Positions 1-10,600 of a stretch of 64,000 nucleotides of DNA are shown here, piece by piece. Under the pieces are notes generated by a model. It did no database searches. It was not told the DNA's origin and saw only the letters and a list, made by a program, of their open reading frames with translations. The DNA lies in NCBI GenBank assembly GCA_037178625.1, contig CM074133.1:1860001-1924000 (forward strand). The letters are read 5' to 3'. Both the position numbers and the translations under genes were made by a program. The stretch is from Skeletonema tropicum (taxonomy: Eukaryota > Bacillariophyta > Thalassiosirophyceae > Thalassiosirales > Thalassiosiraceae). Every line of letters starts with the position of its first letter. Positions within the stretch are counted from its first letter, which is position 1.

Positions 1-65
1 TGTTGTCAGCGCTTGCTCATATGTTACATGATGAAACTACAAATTTGTGAACCAAAAAATATCAG

Positions 66-797
66 ATTGAAGAAGCCCGTCGTAAAATAGTTGATGAAGG
101 AACCATCATTCCAGACTTTGGAGCAAAAGCTGATGCAATCTGCAGCGCAGCTATCGAAGAATTTGCCAAGTCGGCACCATCAGAAGCAGAGGGCTCTGTC
201 TCCTCATCAGCCTACGCACGCAAACTCCAGGAGCTTGAGGCATCTCTTGATGCCCCCCTCCAAGTTCTTTACCTTCGTCAACTCTCTCTACTCCGCGAAC
301 AGGCTCTCTCATCATATAAATCAGCCGCGAAAACATCAGATGCATCTGACTACGAGGCCATGCTTGCCGCTGACTCCCAATTTCTCAGAGCTGCCGAATC
401 TTCTACACGCAAATCCTCCTCCTGGACCTACGACGCAGATCGCTCCCACCTCCAATCCATCATGTCTGAATTTGCCACCACACACAAAAAGCTAACCGAA
501 ACCCAAGTGAAATCCTCACAACAACAATCTACTGCCATGCAATTTCTACAACATCAACAACAGATGATTCAACAACTTCAGATGCAGTTGTACGGACAAT
601 CTTCTCCTTGGAATGTAGGTGTAGCTTATCGAATTCCGGATACCAACTTTAACTTGCAGGGAAGTTATCAACAGGGAAGAGCAAATTTGCAATTGAGTTG
701 TGTTCCTGATGAATATGCTCCAATGTTGGGACCGAATGGGTTTACAAATGGGGTTGGACCTGGAAATCTTGGTTTGTCTTTGAATCTCAGTATTTAA
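66..797 (+). CDS. 3' exon of a conserved protein, possibly a GB1/RHD3 (Sey1)-like GTPase C-terminus
   Basis: The frame is open from a likely splice acceptor (AG at 64-65, after a TGA at 48-50 in the same frame) to the TAA at 795-797; the rest of the gene lies left of the window. About 243 residues are visible. The first part is helical and charged (ELEASLDAPLQVLYLRQLSL, then a LREQAL segment). It is followed by a Gln-rich coiled stretch (QFLQHQQQMIQQLQMQLYGQ) and a Gly/Asn/Pro-rich tail that ends in GLSLNLSI. The helical part reminded me of the stalk of RHD3/Sey1-type ER-shaping GTPases, but the GTPase domain that would prove this is not in the window. The name is a weak guess; that this is a real 3' exon is well supported by its length and composition. 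Confidence 0.6.
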   Translation: MEEARRKIVDEGTIIPDFGAKADAICSAAIEEFAKSAPSEAEGSVSSSAYARKLQELEASLDAPLQVLYLRQLSLLREQALSSYKSAAKTSDASDYEAMLAADSQFLRAAESSTRKSSSWTYDADRSHLQSIMSEFATTHKKLTETQVKSSQQQSTAMQFLQHQQQMIQQLQMQLYGQSSPWNVGVAYRIPDTNFNLQGSYQQGRANLQLSCVPDEYAPMLGPNGFTNGVGPGNLGLSLNLSI

Positions 798-1530
798 ACT
801 ACTTGGATTGATGCGTTAAAATACTATTATAGATAACAGCGATGCATTTCTCAATATTTGATTCATTTCTTAGTAGTGTCTTACAACTCAACAAAAAACT
901 TGCAACGTCAAACATTGGAATGACTTGACATACTTTGCAGGTTGTTCACTTTTCGCCTGGCCTTCAAACGAAAACAGAGCAGAACTATCTGAACCGCCAA
1001 TCGTAGAGTCCTTCCTGATGCGCAAACCTATATCATATAGTAGAGTCTTTCAAGATATGAAGCAAGTAAATCAAAAAAACACTCTCAAAGATGAAAGTTT
1101 GGCAAGGCAGGCAGCAGCCACATCGTATCTATCATCGTCAATATCTTTGTCAGCTGATGCTAGAGGACCATTAAAACTGGTAGTGATAGCAAAGAAGCAC
1201 ATTGGAACTGCGAAGACAAATTCATCTGGTACGAGCAATGATTTTGATTGAAGAGCCTGATAAAACCAGTGTAGGCTGGCTGGCAGCACAACAAAAGACA
1301 TATCGTTTCTATCGTCGTCAATATATGCGCATGAGCCGCTTCTAATGTGTCGTTATAGATTCTTGCGAAAGATGCGAATAATTATTTCGCTCCCAGGAAG
1401 AATTGCTTCCAAAGAGCAAAAACGTGCACCGTCAAAGCTGAAATAAGAGGTCAAATTTGGGCTAGCCAAAAGAATCAACTTCAAAATTCATCCAAATCGT
1501 GTCTAAAATTAATTTCATGTAAAAACATAA
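798..1530. other. Intergenic, with degenerate satellite copies
   Basis: There is no convincing gene here. Two diverged pieces of the downstream satellite are recognisable by the cgtatctatcatcgtcaata-type core near 1125-1150 and 1300-1320. A 108-codon frame at 925-1251 overlaps the first piece and has no protein-like features. Confidence 0.6.
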
Positions 1531-3367
1531 TATCAATCATTTTCAATATGGTCGTGAGCCGCTTCTGATGGCCTATTACACTTGGCGGCGATACTATAAA
1601 AGCTCATTTTCACTGCGCAGACGGATTGCGTATGTTGGTGGCTCTGAGCTGATCTGAGAGGTCGAACCTGAGCTTGCCCACAGCACATAATTTCACCACA
1701 CCGTATCTATCATCGTCAATATGGTCATGAGCCGCTTCTGATGGCCTATTACACTTTGCGGCGATACTATAGAAGCTCATTTGTACTACTCAGACGGATC
1801 GTGTGAGTTGAAGCGATTTTAAGGGCTCTGAGCTGATCTGAGAGGTCCAACATGAGCTGGCCCACAGCACACAATTTTAGCACATCGTATCTATCGTCGT
1901 CAATATGGTTATGAGCCGCTTCTGATGGCCCATTATACTTGGCGGCGATACTATAGAAGCTCATTTACACTGCGCAGACGGATTGCCTATGTCAAGGGCT
2001 CTGAGCTGATCTGAGAGGTCCAACATGAGATGGCCCACAGCACATAATTTTACCACATCGTATCTATCGTCGTCAATGTGGGCATGAGTCGCTTTTGATG
2101 GCCCATTTTACTTTTCGGCAATACTATAATAGAAGCTCATTTGCACTGCGCAGACTGATCGCTTATTTTGAAGCGATTTTAAGGGCTCTGAGCTGATCTG
2201 AGAGGTCCAACATGAGATGGCCCACAGCACATAATTTCACCACATCGTATCTATCGTCGTCAATATGGTCATTAGCCGCTTCTGATGGCCTATTACACTT
2301 GGCGGCAATACTATAGAAGCTCATTTGCACTGCACAGACGGATCGTGTGAGTTGAAGCGATTTTAAGGGCTCTGAGCTGATCTGAGCGGTCCAACATGAG
2401 CTGGCCTCCAGCACAGAATTTCACCACATCGTATCTATCGTCGTCAATATGGTCATGAGCCGCTTCTGATGGCCCATTTTATTTTTCGGCAATACTATAG
2501 AAGCTCATTGGCACTGCTCAGACGGATCGTGTGAGTTGAAGCGATTTTAAGGGCTCTGAGCTGATCTCCCACAGCACACAATTTTAGCACATCGTATCTA
2601 TCGTCGTCAATATGGTCATGAGCCGCTTCTGATGGCCCATTATACTTGGCGGCGATACTATAGAAGCTCATTTACACTGCGCAGACGGATTGCCTATGTC
2701 GAGGGCTCTGAGCTGATCTGAGAGGTCCAACATGAGATGGCCCACAGCACATAATTTCACCAAAACACATCTTTCGTCGTCAATGTGGGCATGAGTCGCT
2801 TCTGATGGCCCATTTTATTTTTCGGCAATACTATAGAAGCTCATTTGCACTGCGCAGACAGATCGCTTATTTTGAAGCGATTTTAAGGGCTCTGAGCTGA
2901 TCTGAGAGGTCCAACATTAGCTGGCCTACAGCACATAATTTCACCACATCGTATCTATCGTCGTCAATGTAGTCAAGAGCCGCTTCTGATGGCCCATTAT
3001 TCTTGGCGGCGATACTATAGAAGCTCATTGGCACTGCACAGACGGATTGCTTATGTTGAAGTGATGCGACGGGCTCTGAGCTGATCTGAGAGGTCCAATT
3101 GAAGCTGGCCCACAGCACATAATTTTACCACATCGTATCTATCGTCGTCAATATGGTTATGAGCCGCTTCTGATGGCCTATTACACTTGGCGGCGATACT
3201 ATAGAAGCTCATTTGCACTGCACAGACGGATTGCTTATGTTGAAGTGATGCGACGGGCTCTGAGCTGATCTGAGAGGTCCAATTGAAGCTGGCCCACAGC
3301 ACATAATTTTACCACATCGTATCTATCGTCGTCAATATGGTTATGAGCCGCTTCTGATGGCCCATTG
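1531..3367. repeat. Tandem satellite array, ~184-bp unit, about 10 copies
   Basis: The landmark atactata of each copy falls at 1591, 1764, 1948, 2121, 2308, 2492, 2655, 2828, 3012 and 3196. Spacings are therefore 163-187 bp, most often 184 or 173. Each unit holds a core reading cgtatctatcgtcgtcaat, then gagccgcttctgatggccca, the landmark, a gcactgcgcagacgga block, and ctctgagctgatctgagagg. The last two full copies (3012 and 3196) are the most alike. A unit of 184 is not a multiple of three, so the short minus-strand frames inside it (sharing MSFYSIAAK) do not run through the array and are not genes. The array is framed by more diverged copies on the left. Confidence 0.93.
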
Positions 3368-3799
3368 GTACTTCTTAGGTGGATTGACTGGATAGATGTG
3401 TCACTATAGCTTTGTTGATGATCTGTGATGTCCATTTTTGGCCTGTTTGCGCAATTAGTGGCTCATTTTTGTTATTTTTTCGCACTGTCTTGCTGGAACT
3501 GGATTGCGCTGGCTCATATCATTTAGCCACCTTTTTTCACACTCTGATCATCTAGGGCATTTTTGATATTCTGCTTCTAATGCCTTGATAGATGTTAGAT
3601 TCATAGGTATGATGCTGATTTTACTCCTTTCCTCCCTTGCCTGATAGGCTCTGATATGGAAGCTTCAGTTCTTCCCTAAGAAAGAAAGTGTTCTCTATCT
3701 ACGTAAGCAGTAAATAGTCTACTAGTATCTGGCCCCGTCTCCAATCTCAAACCTCGCTACGCTCCCACCTCACCTCCCACCGATTCCCCACCAGCCATC

Positions 3800-5314
3800 A
3801 TGAACAGATCAAAAAATCATGTCAACACCATGACGACATCATCATCACCTCCACCCAATCATTCTCACTCTGCCCTAATATTCTCTGGATCATTACTTCA
3901 TCAGCTTGAGAATCATCCCTCACTCCGCCTTCCGACAACGTATGTTGGAGTTCGACGTGTGAGACCGAGCAAAGGTGGTGCGAAAAAATTAGATGATGAT
4001 GGCAGTAGTAGGAATGTTTCAGAGCAAAATGATGATGAATGGACACCTACTGCAATTCTTACTGAAGATCCACCAGACAATGAGTTAGGGAATGATGAAG
4101 CTAACGTCAATCGCAAAGCAAATGAGATTTCTTTCAAAATAACAAACCCAGATGGAACTGAGAGGAGAATGACAAAGCGAGAAAAGAAACAACTCAAATA
4201 CAAACTAGCACAGGCCAAACGTGAGGGTCAGAGAGAGAAGCGTCAAATGAAACACGAACAACTCATACAGGAAGCAAAAAAGGCGAAACGTGAGAGGAAG
4301 GCGCAGAAAAGATTAGCACGGCAAGAGAAGAAGCAACAGCAGCAGCAGCCGCAGCAAAAAGAGGACGAACAAGAGCACATTAAACAATCACATGAGCAAG
4401 TTTCACAAAAGACATCTTGTAATGATGAGTGCGAAGAGAAACACGATGCATCGGAAGGGCCCACTTTTACTTCATACAGCGCAATTGATGAAGAACTGGC
4501 TGCAATGCGAGGAGAACGTAGTGGCATCCCACCTGCAATGTTAGCACCTGCGGCAGCATGCGTAGCGCTGGATATGAAAGCATTGGAATGCACGAACAGA
4601 AAAGATCCACACATCCGAACAATATTTGACCGTCAAATGACCAGAGAATGGGCACATGAGCTACAGCAAAATATGATCCTCGCTGAAGAACTACGAGCGC
4701 AGGAAGATATGCGACCCATGGCATATAAAATAGTACCCGAGCTGTGGAATAGACTTTGCCCCAACTCATTGTGGGAATGCAAGGATGAAGACGTGATAAA
4801 AAGTCAGGTAGAGCCTGAATGCATGTCTGATAAGTCTACAATGAATGTCGAAAATCAACACTCACTTGGTCTCATAAGACATCCATCACAGTTGTACGAT
4901 GAAGTTACTTACGCGGTATTTCACCATATACATCAGCATTCCAACCTACACATTTCTAGTGGAGGAATATTTGGGTGCGATTTCCTATTGTACGATGGCA
5001 AGCGAGAGGATAGACATTCATTTGCTGGTCTTCGAATTTATACATGCGACAAGGAGAAGGACGAAAGCAAATTTCCAGTACCATCAGCCTACGATTTGAC
5101 GGGCTTTGTAAGAACAATGAATACTGCACGAAAGCTGGCACTTATTGCGACTGTGATAAAGGATGAAGAGGAAGGAGGCAATGTCCGAGTTTTGATAGTC
5201 GACTTGGCATTGGAAAAGATTCTCTCAGTCGAGACACACAAGAAAAAAGGAAATACCGAAAAGCGAAGGTCTGAGAAGGAAACATCCAGCGGTCTTGCGA
5301 AGATGAAGAGTTGA
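3800..5314 (+). CDS. tRNA-splicing endonuclease subunit, Sen34-like
   Basis: This 504-residue protein starts at an ATG after a CT-rich leader. The middle (about residues 120-190) is a strongly basic coiled coil (MTKREKKQLKYKLAQAKREG and a poly-Gln run). The C-terminal ~120 residues carry the fold of tRNA intron endonucleases: SSGGIFGCDFLLYDG, then DRHSFAGLRIY, then TARKLALIATV. These hold the expected catalytic Tyr (in DFLLY), His (in RHS) and Lys (in ARKLA). In this family the enzyme is a Sen2/Sen34/Sen15/Sen54 tetramer that cuts pre-tRNA at both intron ends; the two catalytic subunits are Sen2 and Sen34. The GGIFGCDFLLY context is closer to Sen34, though I cannot exclude Sen2. No introns are needed. 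Confidence 0.72.
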   Translation: MNRSKNHVNTMTTSSSPPPNHSHSALIFSGSLLHQLENHPSLRLPTTYVGVRRVRPSKGGAKKLDDDGSSRNVSEQNDDEWTPTAILTEDPPDNELGNDEANVNRKANEISFKITNPDGTERRMTKREKKQLKYKLAQAKREGQREKRQMKHEQLIQEAKKAKRERKAQKRLARQEKKQQQQQPQQKEDEQEHIKQSHEQVSQKTSCNDECEEKHDASEGPTFTSYSAIDEELAAMRGERSGIPPAMLAPAAACVALDMKALECTNRKDPHIRTIFDRQMTREWAHELQQNMILAEELRAQEDMRPMAYKIVPELWNRLCPNSLWECKDEDVIKSQVEPECMSDKSTMNVENQHSLGLIRHPSQLYDEVTYAVFHHIHQHSNLHISSGGIFGCDFLLYDGKREDRHSFAGLRIYTCDKEKDESKFPVPSAYDLTGFVRTMNTARKLALIATVIKDEEEGGNVRVLIVDLALEKILSVETHKKKGNTEKRRSEKETSSGLAKMKS

Positions 5315-5782
5315 TTCATCTCAACAATACTATAAATAATCATTACTATATGCTGCTTATCCAATACATTACTTATGCTTCATGCTAGAGAAATTTCTTC
5401 ATTAAAAGAGAGTATGGTAAGTTGGTGATCGCTTTGATACCATACTTATACAAAATACTATCTATCTACAACCTTTTTCCTAGCTATATCGCTTCGAGCG
5501 CGCTTCGCCCCAATCTTCTCTCAAACTCACACGATGTCATAAAATCTCAACCTCATGCACCTATCTCATGCACCTTCATTGGGCAGCTGATGCATCCATC
5601 CTTGATACTGAGCTACTGATAGAAGCGGGTACTTGACAACGGTATGTTTGTGAGGGATATCATTTGACCGGCTGAAGCCAGGATTCTAGTCATTCTTTAA
5701 AAGCACATAAGTACACCTTCATATCTTGTGTCATTGGAAGTGAACCATCATACTCTTGCCTTAAGATCAACTCTGGTGTACC
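5315..5782. other. Intergenic region without a recognisable feature
   Basis: It separates two genes on the same strand and should hold the 3' UTR of the endonuclease gene and the promoter of the kinase gene. I see no repeat, RNA gene or conserved motif. Confidence 0.5.
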
Positions 5783-8529
5783 ATGGATCAACAATCTAAC
5801 GCGTCCCACGCCTCCGTCGGTAATTTAAAGATTGATCCGCACAAGCTAGGCATGTTAGATGCGCGAATTAGCGGTGAGGGCGGCGTAGAGTCATCTTTTG
5901 AAGAACTGTCCAAGATATCTTCATATACCCCTCCCCGCTCAGCATTGAGCGAATTCAATGACGACAGTAAATCTAACAAACCTCTCGTGAGCTTTGAAAA
6001 TGATGGTGAAGCATCTCAGGCGTCCTGTCAGACGGTACACGCCGGAAATTTGAAGTCAAAACCAAAAGATGATCGTGATGGTAAAACACAACAACAAAAA
6101 TTAGATGACAGTGGAATTACACCACCGTCGTCGAAGAAGAAGAGGACTCCCTCCAAACGTCCAGCTTCCGCTATTGGTGGTCGACAAGCTACAAAAAAAC
6201 AAGCTGGAGCTACTGAATCAGAGGTTCAAAACAAGAAATCGAAAACGAAGACAAAGACATCTGAAGAAACCAAAAAGTCTGACGGCGGTGCATGTGTGTC
6301 TGCTGCTACCTCTGAGTCTACTACAGCCACTGAGGGGGCGCAACAACACCAGCAATCAGTGGAGGCATCCAAGAGTGAATCTCGTGACATGCACTACTAC
6401 TTTGGAGCACACTCCAACCCTTCTAGATCACAACCAATGCAACTGTCATCTCCACCTGCGTTACATTCCAAAAAAGAGCACAAAAGTGCCAACCAGAAAA
6501 CGCTACATTCATTTTTGGGTATTACGACAAAGAAAAATGTTGACAAAGAAAAGAGGGGCAAGGAAGAGAGTAGCACAGATTCGGGCGTTGCCAGGGTCGG
6601 CGGAGGATCTAAACAACTGAGCGATGCATCAGCTACATCATCTTCTACATCAAAACAGGCACCTCAAGTCAAAGCATTATCTTCACGCCCCAAAACGAAG
6701 AAGCAATCATCTAGTACCAACATAGAAGATACTCCATCTGAATTAAGCAATTTGCAAATCGAAAATAAACGCATGCTCGTCAAAATCGAGGAATTACAAA
6801 AACAGCTTGAGGATGCCAATGCTAGAAACAACTCAATTAGAAACAACCAAACTATGATAAGCACCAATCTCCAGCGTCAGTTGAAAAGTCTAAAGTCGGA
6901 ACTTGAATCAGTTCGTAGTGAAACAAATGCTAAAACAACCAAGGCCATGGATGTCATTGAAAAACTTGTTCGGGAGGAGAGCATCCGCGAGGCGAAAGAT
7001 TTACGACAAAAACTTGCAAGCGACGGGGCACGTCTTGGACGGCTGGTCAGTTCTCGTGTTGGACTGAGAACCCATGATCATTGGGAGGATGGGCATGAGC
7101 CTCTTGTAATAAAGCACCGGAAAGCAGAGTTGAAAATGAAGAGGGAGGCATTAGAACGTCGTAGGGAAGAGCTGACCAAGGCTCAGCCCAACGTTGGTAC
7201 CAAGTCACCAGATCGAAGCATGGATACGATATTGGAAAGTGAAGGCTCGAACTCCAATAGTCATGTTGATTTTGCCCCGATGAATGATTTTGATCGATTT
7301 GAAACCAACGAAACCATTAGAATGCATTTAGACGAAGTGAGGCGTGAGGAAGTCAAGTTACATGAAAAAGAGAGAGCGCTTCAAATCGAAAAACAAGCAC
7401 ATGTTAGAGCGTTGAAGAGGGTTGCAAGTGAAGATTCTTCCAAGTTTAGAAAGAAACACAAGGTGAGTGATACTCTTTACCCGCCTATTCCGAACTCATC
7501 TGCTCTCTTGTCTCATTTCTCATCATTCAATGCTCTACGTTCAGCTTGATGACCGATATGTACTCATGAATCTCCTAGGCAAAGGTGGTTTTTCTGAAGT
7601 ATGGCGTGCGTACGACTTGATTGAAATGCAACACGTAGCAGTCAAAATACATCAACTTGAATCATCTTGGTCTGACTCCAAGAAGGAGAACTACACCAAA
7701 CACGTTAGCCGCGAATATGAAATCCATCGTGACGTGAGACATCCACGTATTGTGTCTCTTTACAGTGTGTTTGAAATTGATACAGATTCATTTGCAACTG
7801 TGTTGGAATGGTAAGAAAAATCAATATTCAGCTTTCTTCACTCATTCTTCACTTTCATCTTCATCTTAAACTTCGATATCCTTGATTATAATATACTCAT
7901 ACTCACTCTCTACATGTGTCACACATTTCAGCTGTAAAGGAACAGACCTTGACACAATGTTAAAGGAAAAGGGCAGGTTACCTGAGCGTGATGCTCGAGC
8001 GATTTTGCTCCAAATTTTGTCGGGTATGAACTATCTCAGTTCACCCTCTGCCGATGGACGGCGTCAGGGTATCATACACTACGATTTGAAGCCTGGCAAC
8101 ATTTTATTTGACGAGCAAGGGAATGCGAAGATTACCGATTTTGGACTGAGTAAAATTGTTGATACGGCTGATGCTGGTGACAGCATGGAGCTTACCAGCC
8201 AGGGTGCCGGGACGTATTGGTATTTGCCACCAGAATGCTTTCTTATCGATCAAGACGTTAGAATTAGCAACAAGGTCGATGTGTGGTCAATCGGGGTTAT
8301 CTATTTCCAGATGCTCTTCGGAAGACGACCGTTCGGAGATGGGCAGTCACAGGATCACATCTTGCGCAATCAGACGATGTTGAACGCAACGGAAGTCCAC
8401 TTTCCTTCCACGCCTGCAATTTCAGAAGGGGCAAAGGCCTTTATTTGCGATAGTCTTGCGTATGATCAGCACAACCGTCCTAATATGAGCAAGCTCTGTG
8501 AACACTCATATTTGAGGTCTACTTTGTAG
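5783..8529 (+). CDS. TLK: Tousled-like Ser/Thr protein kinase (3 exons)
   Basis: Exons are 5783-7462, 7545-7810 and 7932-8529; the introns (82 and 121 bp) start GTGAGT and GTAAGA and end CAG. Joined, they give 847 residues in phase. The N-terminal 560 residues are low-complexity Ser/Lys-rich with coiled coils near 320-360 and 480-550, as in Tousled kinases. The kinase domain begins just after intron 1: LGKGGFSEV loop (571-579), Lys594 in VAVKIHQL, catalytic HYDLKPGN (698-705), DFGLSK (718-723), then [19 protein letters not shown] and [18 protein letters not shown]. These last two strings are close to diagnostic for TLK. TLKs phosphorylate the histone chaperone Asf1 during S phase. All catalytic residues are present, so it should be active. 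Confidence 0.95.
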
Positions 8530-8624
8530 AAACAAAGAGCCTTCACTTGACGTAATAATATTATATATCAACTTTTTATAGTTACAAGGAATATCTACAC
8601 TTCAGGATTGACTTGACTTTTGAA

Positions 8625-10019
8625 TCACTGCGATTCTCCAACATGTCTTATAAATCGAGCCAGCTCAAGTGGCATCCACGAAGCCACCTTACCTTTACTC
8701 GTTTCATTCTCGTCGAGCTGATGGAAGATGAATCCAAGATGCCCACCATGCTTGGTCTTCACCAATTTGACTGGTGCAAGTGATCCTCCATCGACAGTCT
8801 CTTCCATCGGATAGAAGTCCGGACAGAAAAAAGGATCGTCACCAGCATTTATAATGTACAAAGGAACTGCAACACCAGGTAAGTAATAGTAGCAAGACTC
8901 ACACCGATAGTAGTCAATGTTGTCTCGATAGCCATAGATGGGAGCAAGGTAAGCACTCTCCAACTCGCCAATAGTCGTTGCAGCCATTGCTCGCGGATAG
9001 TCAAACGCAGTTGTATTAGGATCACCATCGCAATATCGATCCAGTTGTTCCTGTACTCGTTTCTTCAAGGTTTTGAGAAAGTTTCGAGAGTACACCAAAC
9101 GATTAAATCCCGGAGAATCAAGTTGAGGACAGTTTCTTTCGCAATCCAAAGGTGCTCCACACACAGCAGCACCATGGATATTGTACATAGAGAAAGCCGC
9201 ATCTCCAAGCTCTCCCAAACACTTTATGACCATGTTCGCGCCCAAGCTAAATCCAGAAAGGTAAATAGGGCGCTTTTCAAATGATTCTTCCTCATCCTCC
9301 CATAGGTTTCTAACAAGTTTGAGAAAGTGTCGTAAATCATCTGTGAATCCAAGATGATACCCTCCCAATGTATCATTTGGAGTACCGCAACATCCACGAA
9401 AATTGATACACACCACATCCAATCCATCATTATGATAGGCTGCAGCCAAATCAGTGCTTAAAGATGAATTGGAATTGCTCTCGAGTCCATGAATAAGAAC
9501 CACCATACCATTACTCTCCACAGACTGATACATTGTTTTTCGTTCAGATGCATACTTGATATCCACCGTGAAAAAGTCTTGACTACAGCAAGAAGTGATC
9601 CGTTGACGTTCATCCCAGAATTTATTTGTCGAGTCATCGCCCAAGGCTGCATCGCCCAACAGTTTGGTTGTGGAAGGTAGTGCGATGGATGCAATGGCTT
9701 GTAATGCAGTTGTTATACCACCAACTCCTTCTTCGACATAGGCACAATCCAAATTCTTTCTTAAAAAAACTCCACCAATGGTTTGTAAATGCTTATTGTT
9801 GAGTGCAGGATGGGGATTGAACTCGGCTGGTGTGAATGACGATGCGATTGGTCGATGCTTTTGTTGTATCTTTTGAAGCTCTTCATCTTCTGGTGATACC
9901 ACACTGCGCCGTTGTTCTGGTGGTGGTAGTATTGTGGTTGAGGTTGTGGGAGCAGAAAAGCATGATACATCAGCTACAAGAGCCGATAGCTGGAGCACGA
10001 GCAGGATTTGCTTCTTCAT
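8625..10019 (-). CDS. Plastid-targeted alpha/beta hydrolase (YheT/ABHD1-3 type)
   Basis: A single-exon frame encodes 464 residues. The N-terminus is a signal peptide followed by a Phe at the predicted cleavage site (ADVSCFSAP), the pattern that sends diatom proteins into the plastid. Family motifs follow: FNPHPALNNKHLQTI near residue 70, an oxyanion region IHGLESNSNS, INFRGCCG, the nucleophile elbow GFSLGAN (Ser), an Asp in INAGDDPFFCP and the His in TKHGGHLGF. This is the full Ser-Asp-His triad of the UPF0017 family, which includes bacterial YheT and animal ABHD1/3. Substrates of plastid members are unknown; lipid esters are an inference. Its start codon faces the sigma-factor gene across a ~580-bp shared upstream region. 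Confidence 0.85.
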   Translation of the reverse strand: MKKQILLVLQLSALVADVSCFSAPTTSTTILPPPEQRRSVVSPEDEELQKIQQKHRPIASSFTPAEFNPHPALNNKHLQTIGGVFLRKNLDCAYVEEGVGGITTALQAIASIALPSTTKLLGDAALGDDSTNKFWDERQRITSCCSQDFFTVDIKYASERKTMYQSVESNGMVVLIHGLESNSNSSLSTDLAAAYHNDGLDVVCINFRGCCGTPNDTLGGYHLGFTDDLRHFLKLVRNLWEDEEESFEKRPIYLSGFSLGANMVIKCLGELGDAAFSMYNIHGAAVCGAPLDCERNCPQLDSPGFNRLVYSRNFLKTLKKRVQEQLDRYCDGDPNTTAFDYPRAMAATTIGELESAYLAPIYGYRDNIDYYRCESCYYYLPGVAVPLYIINAGDDPFFCPDFYPMEETVDGGSLAPVKLVKTKHGGHLGFIFHQLDENETSKGKVASWMPLELARFIRHVGESQ

Positions 10020-10600
10020 TGTATCTGCTTATTCCATCCGCAGCTGCGCGGCAACGGCTAAAGTATATGATGGAAGGAGGCTGCCGGCCTGTAGCTCTCT
10101 ATGAGTACATGGATAGGCGTGCTGGCATCGTTCGAGGTATAGGTCTCGATTCTCGATCGACCTCCACGCACCGACACCGACAACATGTTGATACGTAAAT
10201 ATGTTGATGATAATGAGTCAATAATTTATGGCGCGTTGTGAGAAGGATATGTGGGCCGGAGGATACTCTCGGGTGATTATTTTATGACTCATCTATGATG
10301 AAGGGGTAGTAATTTTACATAGATATTCTGATTTACAACAAGAAGTAAATATTTTATTTTAAAAGGGTTGAATATTAAGTCGAGTGACGTGTTGCCTTTG
10401 TCGTCGTTTCTGCCCTTGTGGAGTTCCTTTTTCCTTTGACGAGTGTGAGTTCGGAGTTGCGGCCGCCAGCTGGTCAAGATCGACGCACCACGATGAGATT
10501 GCCTCCACCTGCTTCCATCCAACAACTATCAACCATAAATAAAAGTCATAAATAAAAGTGAGGATATTATTCTTGTTTGCCTCGAATCATTGCTAACAAC
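10020..10600. promoter_or_regulatory. Divergent upstream region shared by hydrolase and sigma-factor genes
   Basis: This region separates two head-to-head genes, both apparently for plastid proteins. Near the sigma-factor start lies an imperfect direct repeat (cataaataaaagt twice around 10534-10560). I see no other motif that I can name. Confidence 0.4.

Noticed and set aside
925..1251. 108-codon plus-strand frame
   Set aside because: Overlaps a degenerate satellite copy and has no protein-like features.
1767..3435. Minus-strand frames of 65-83 codons sharing MSFYSIAAK
   Set aside because: They are translations of single satellite units; the unit length is not a multiple of three and the frames overlap each other.
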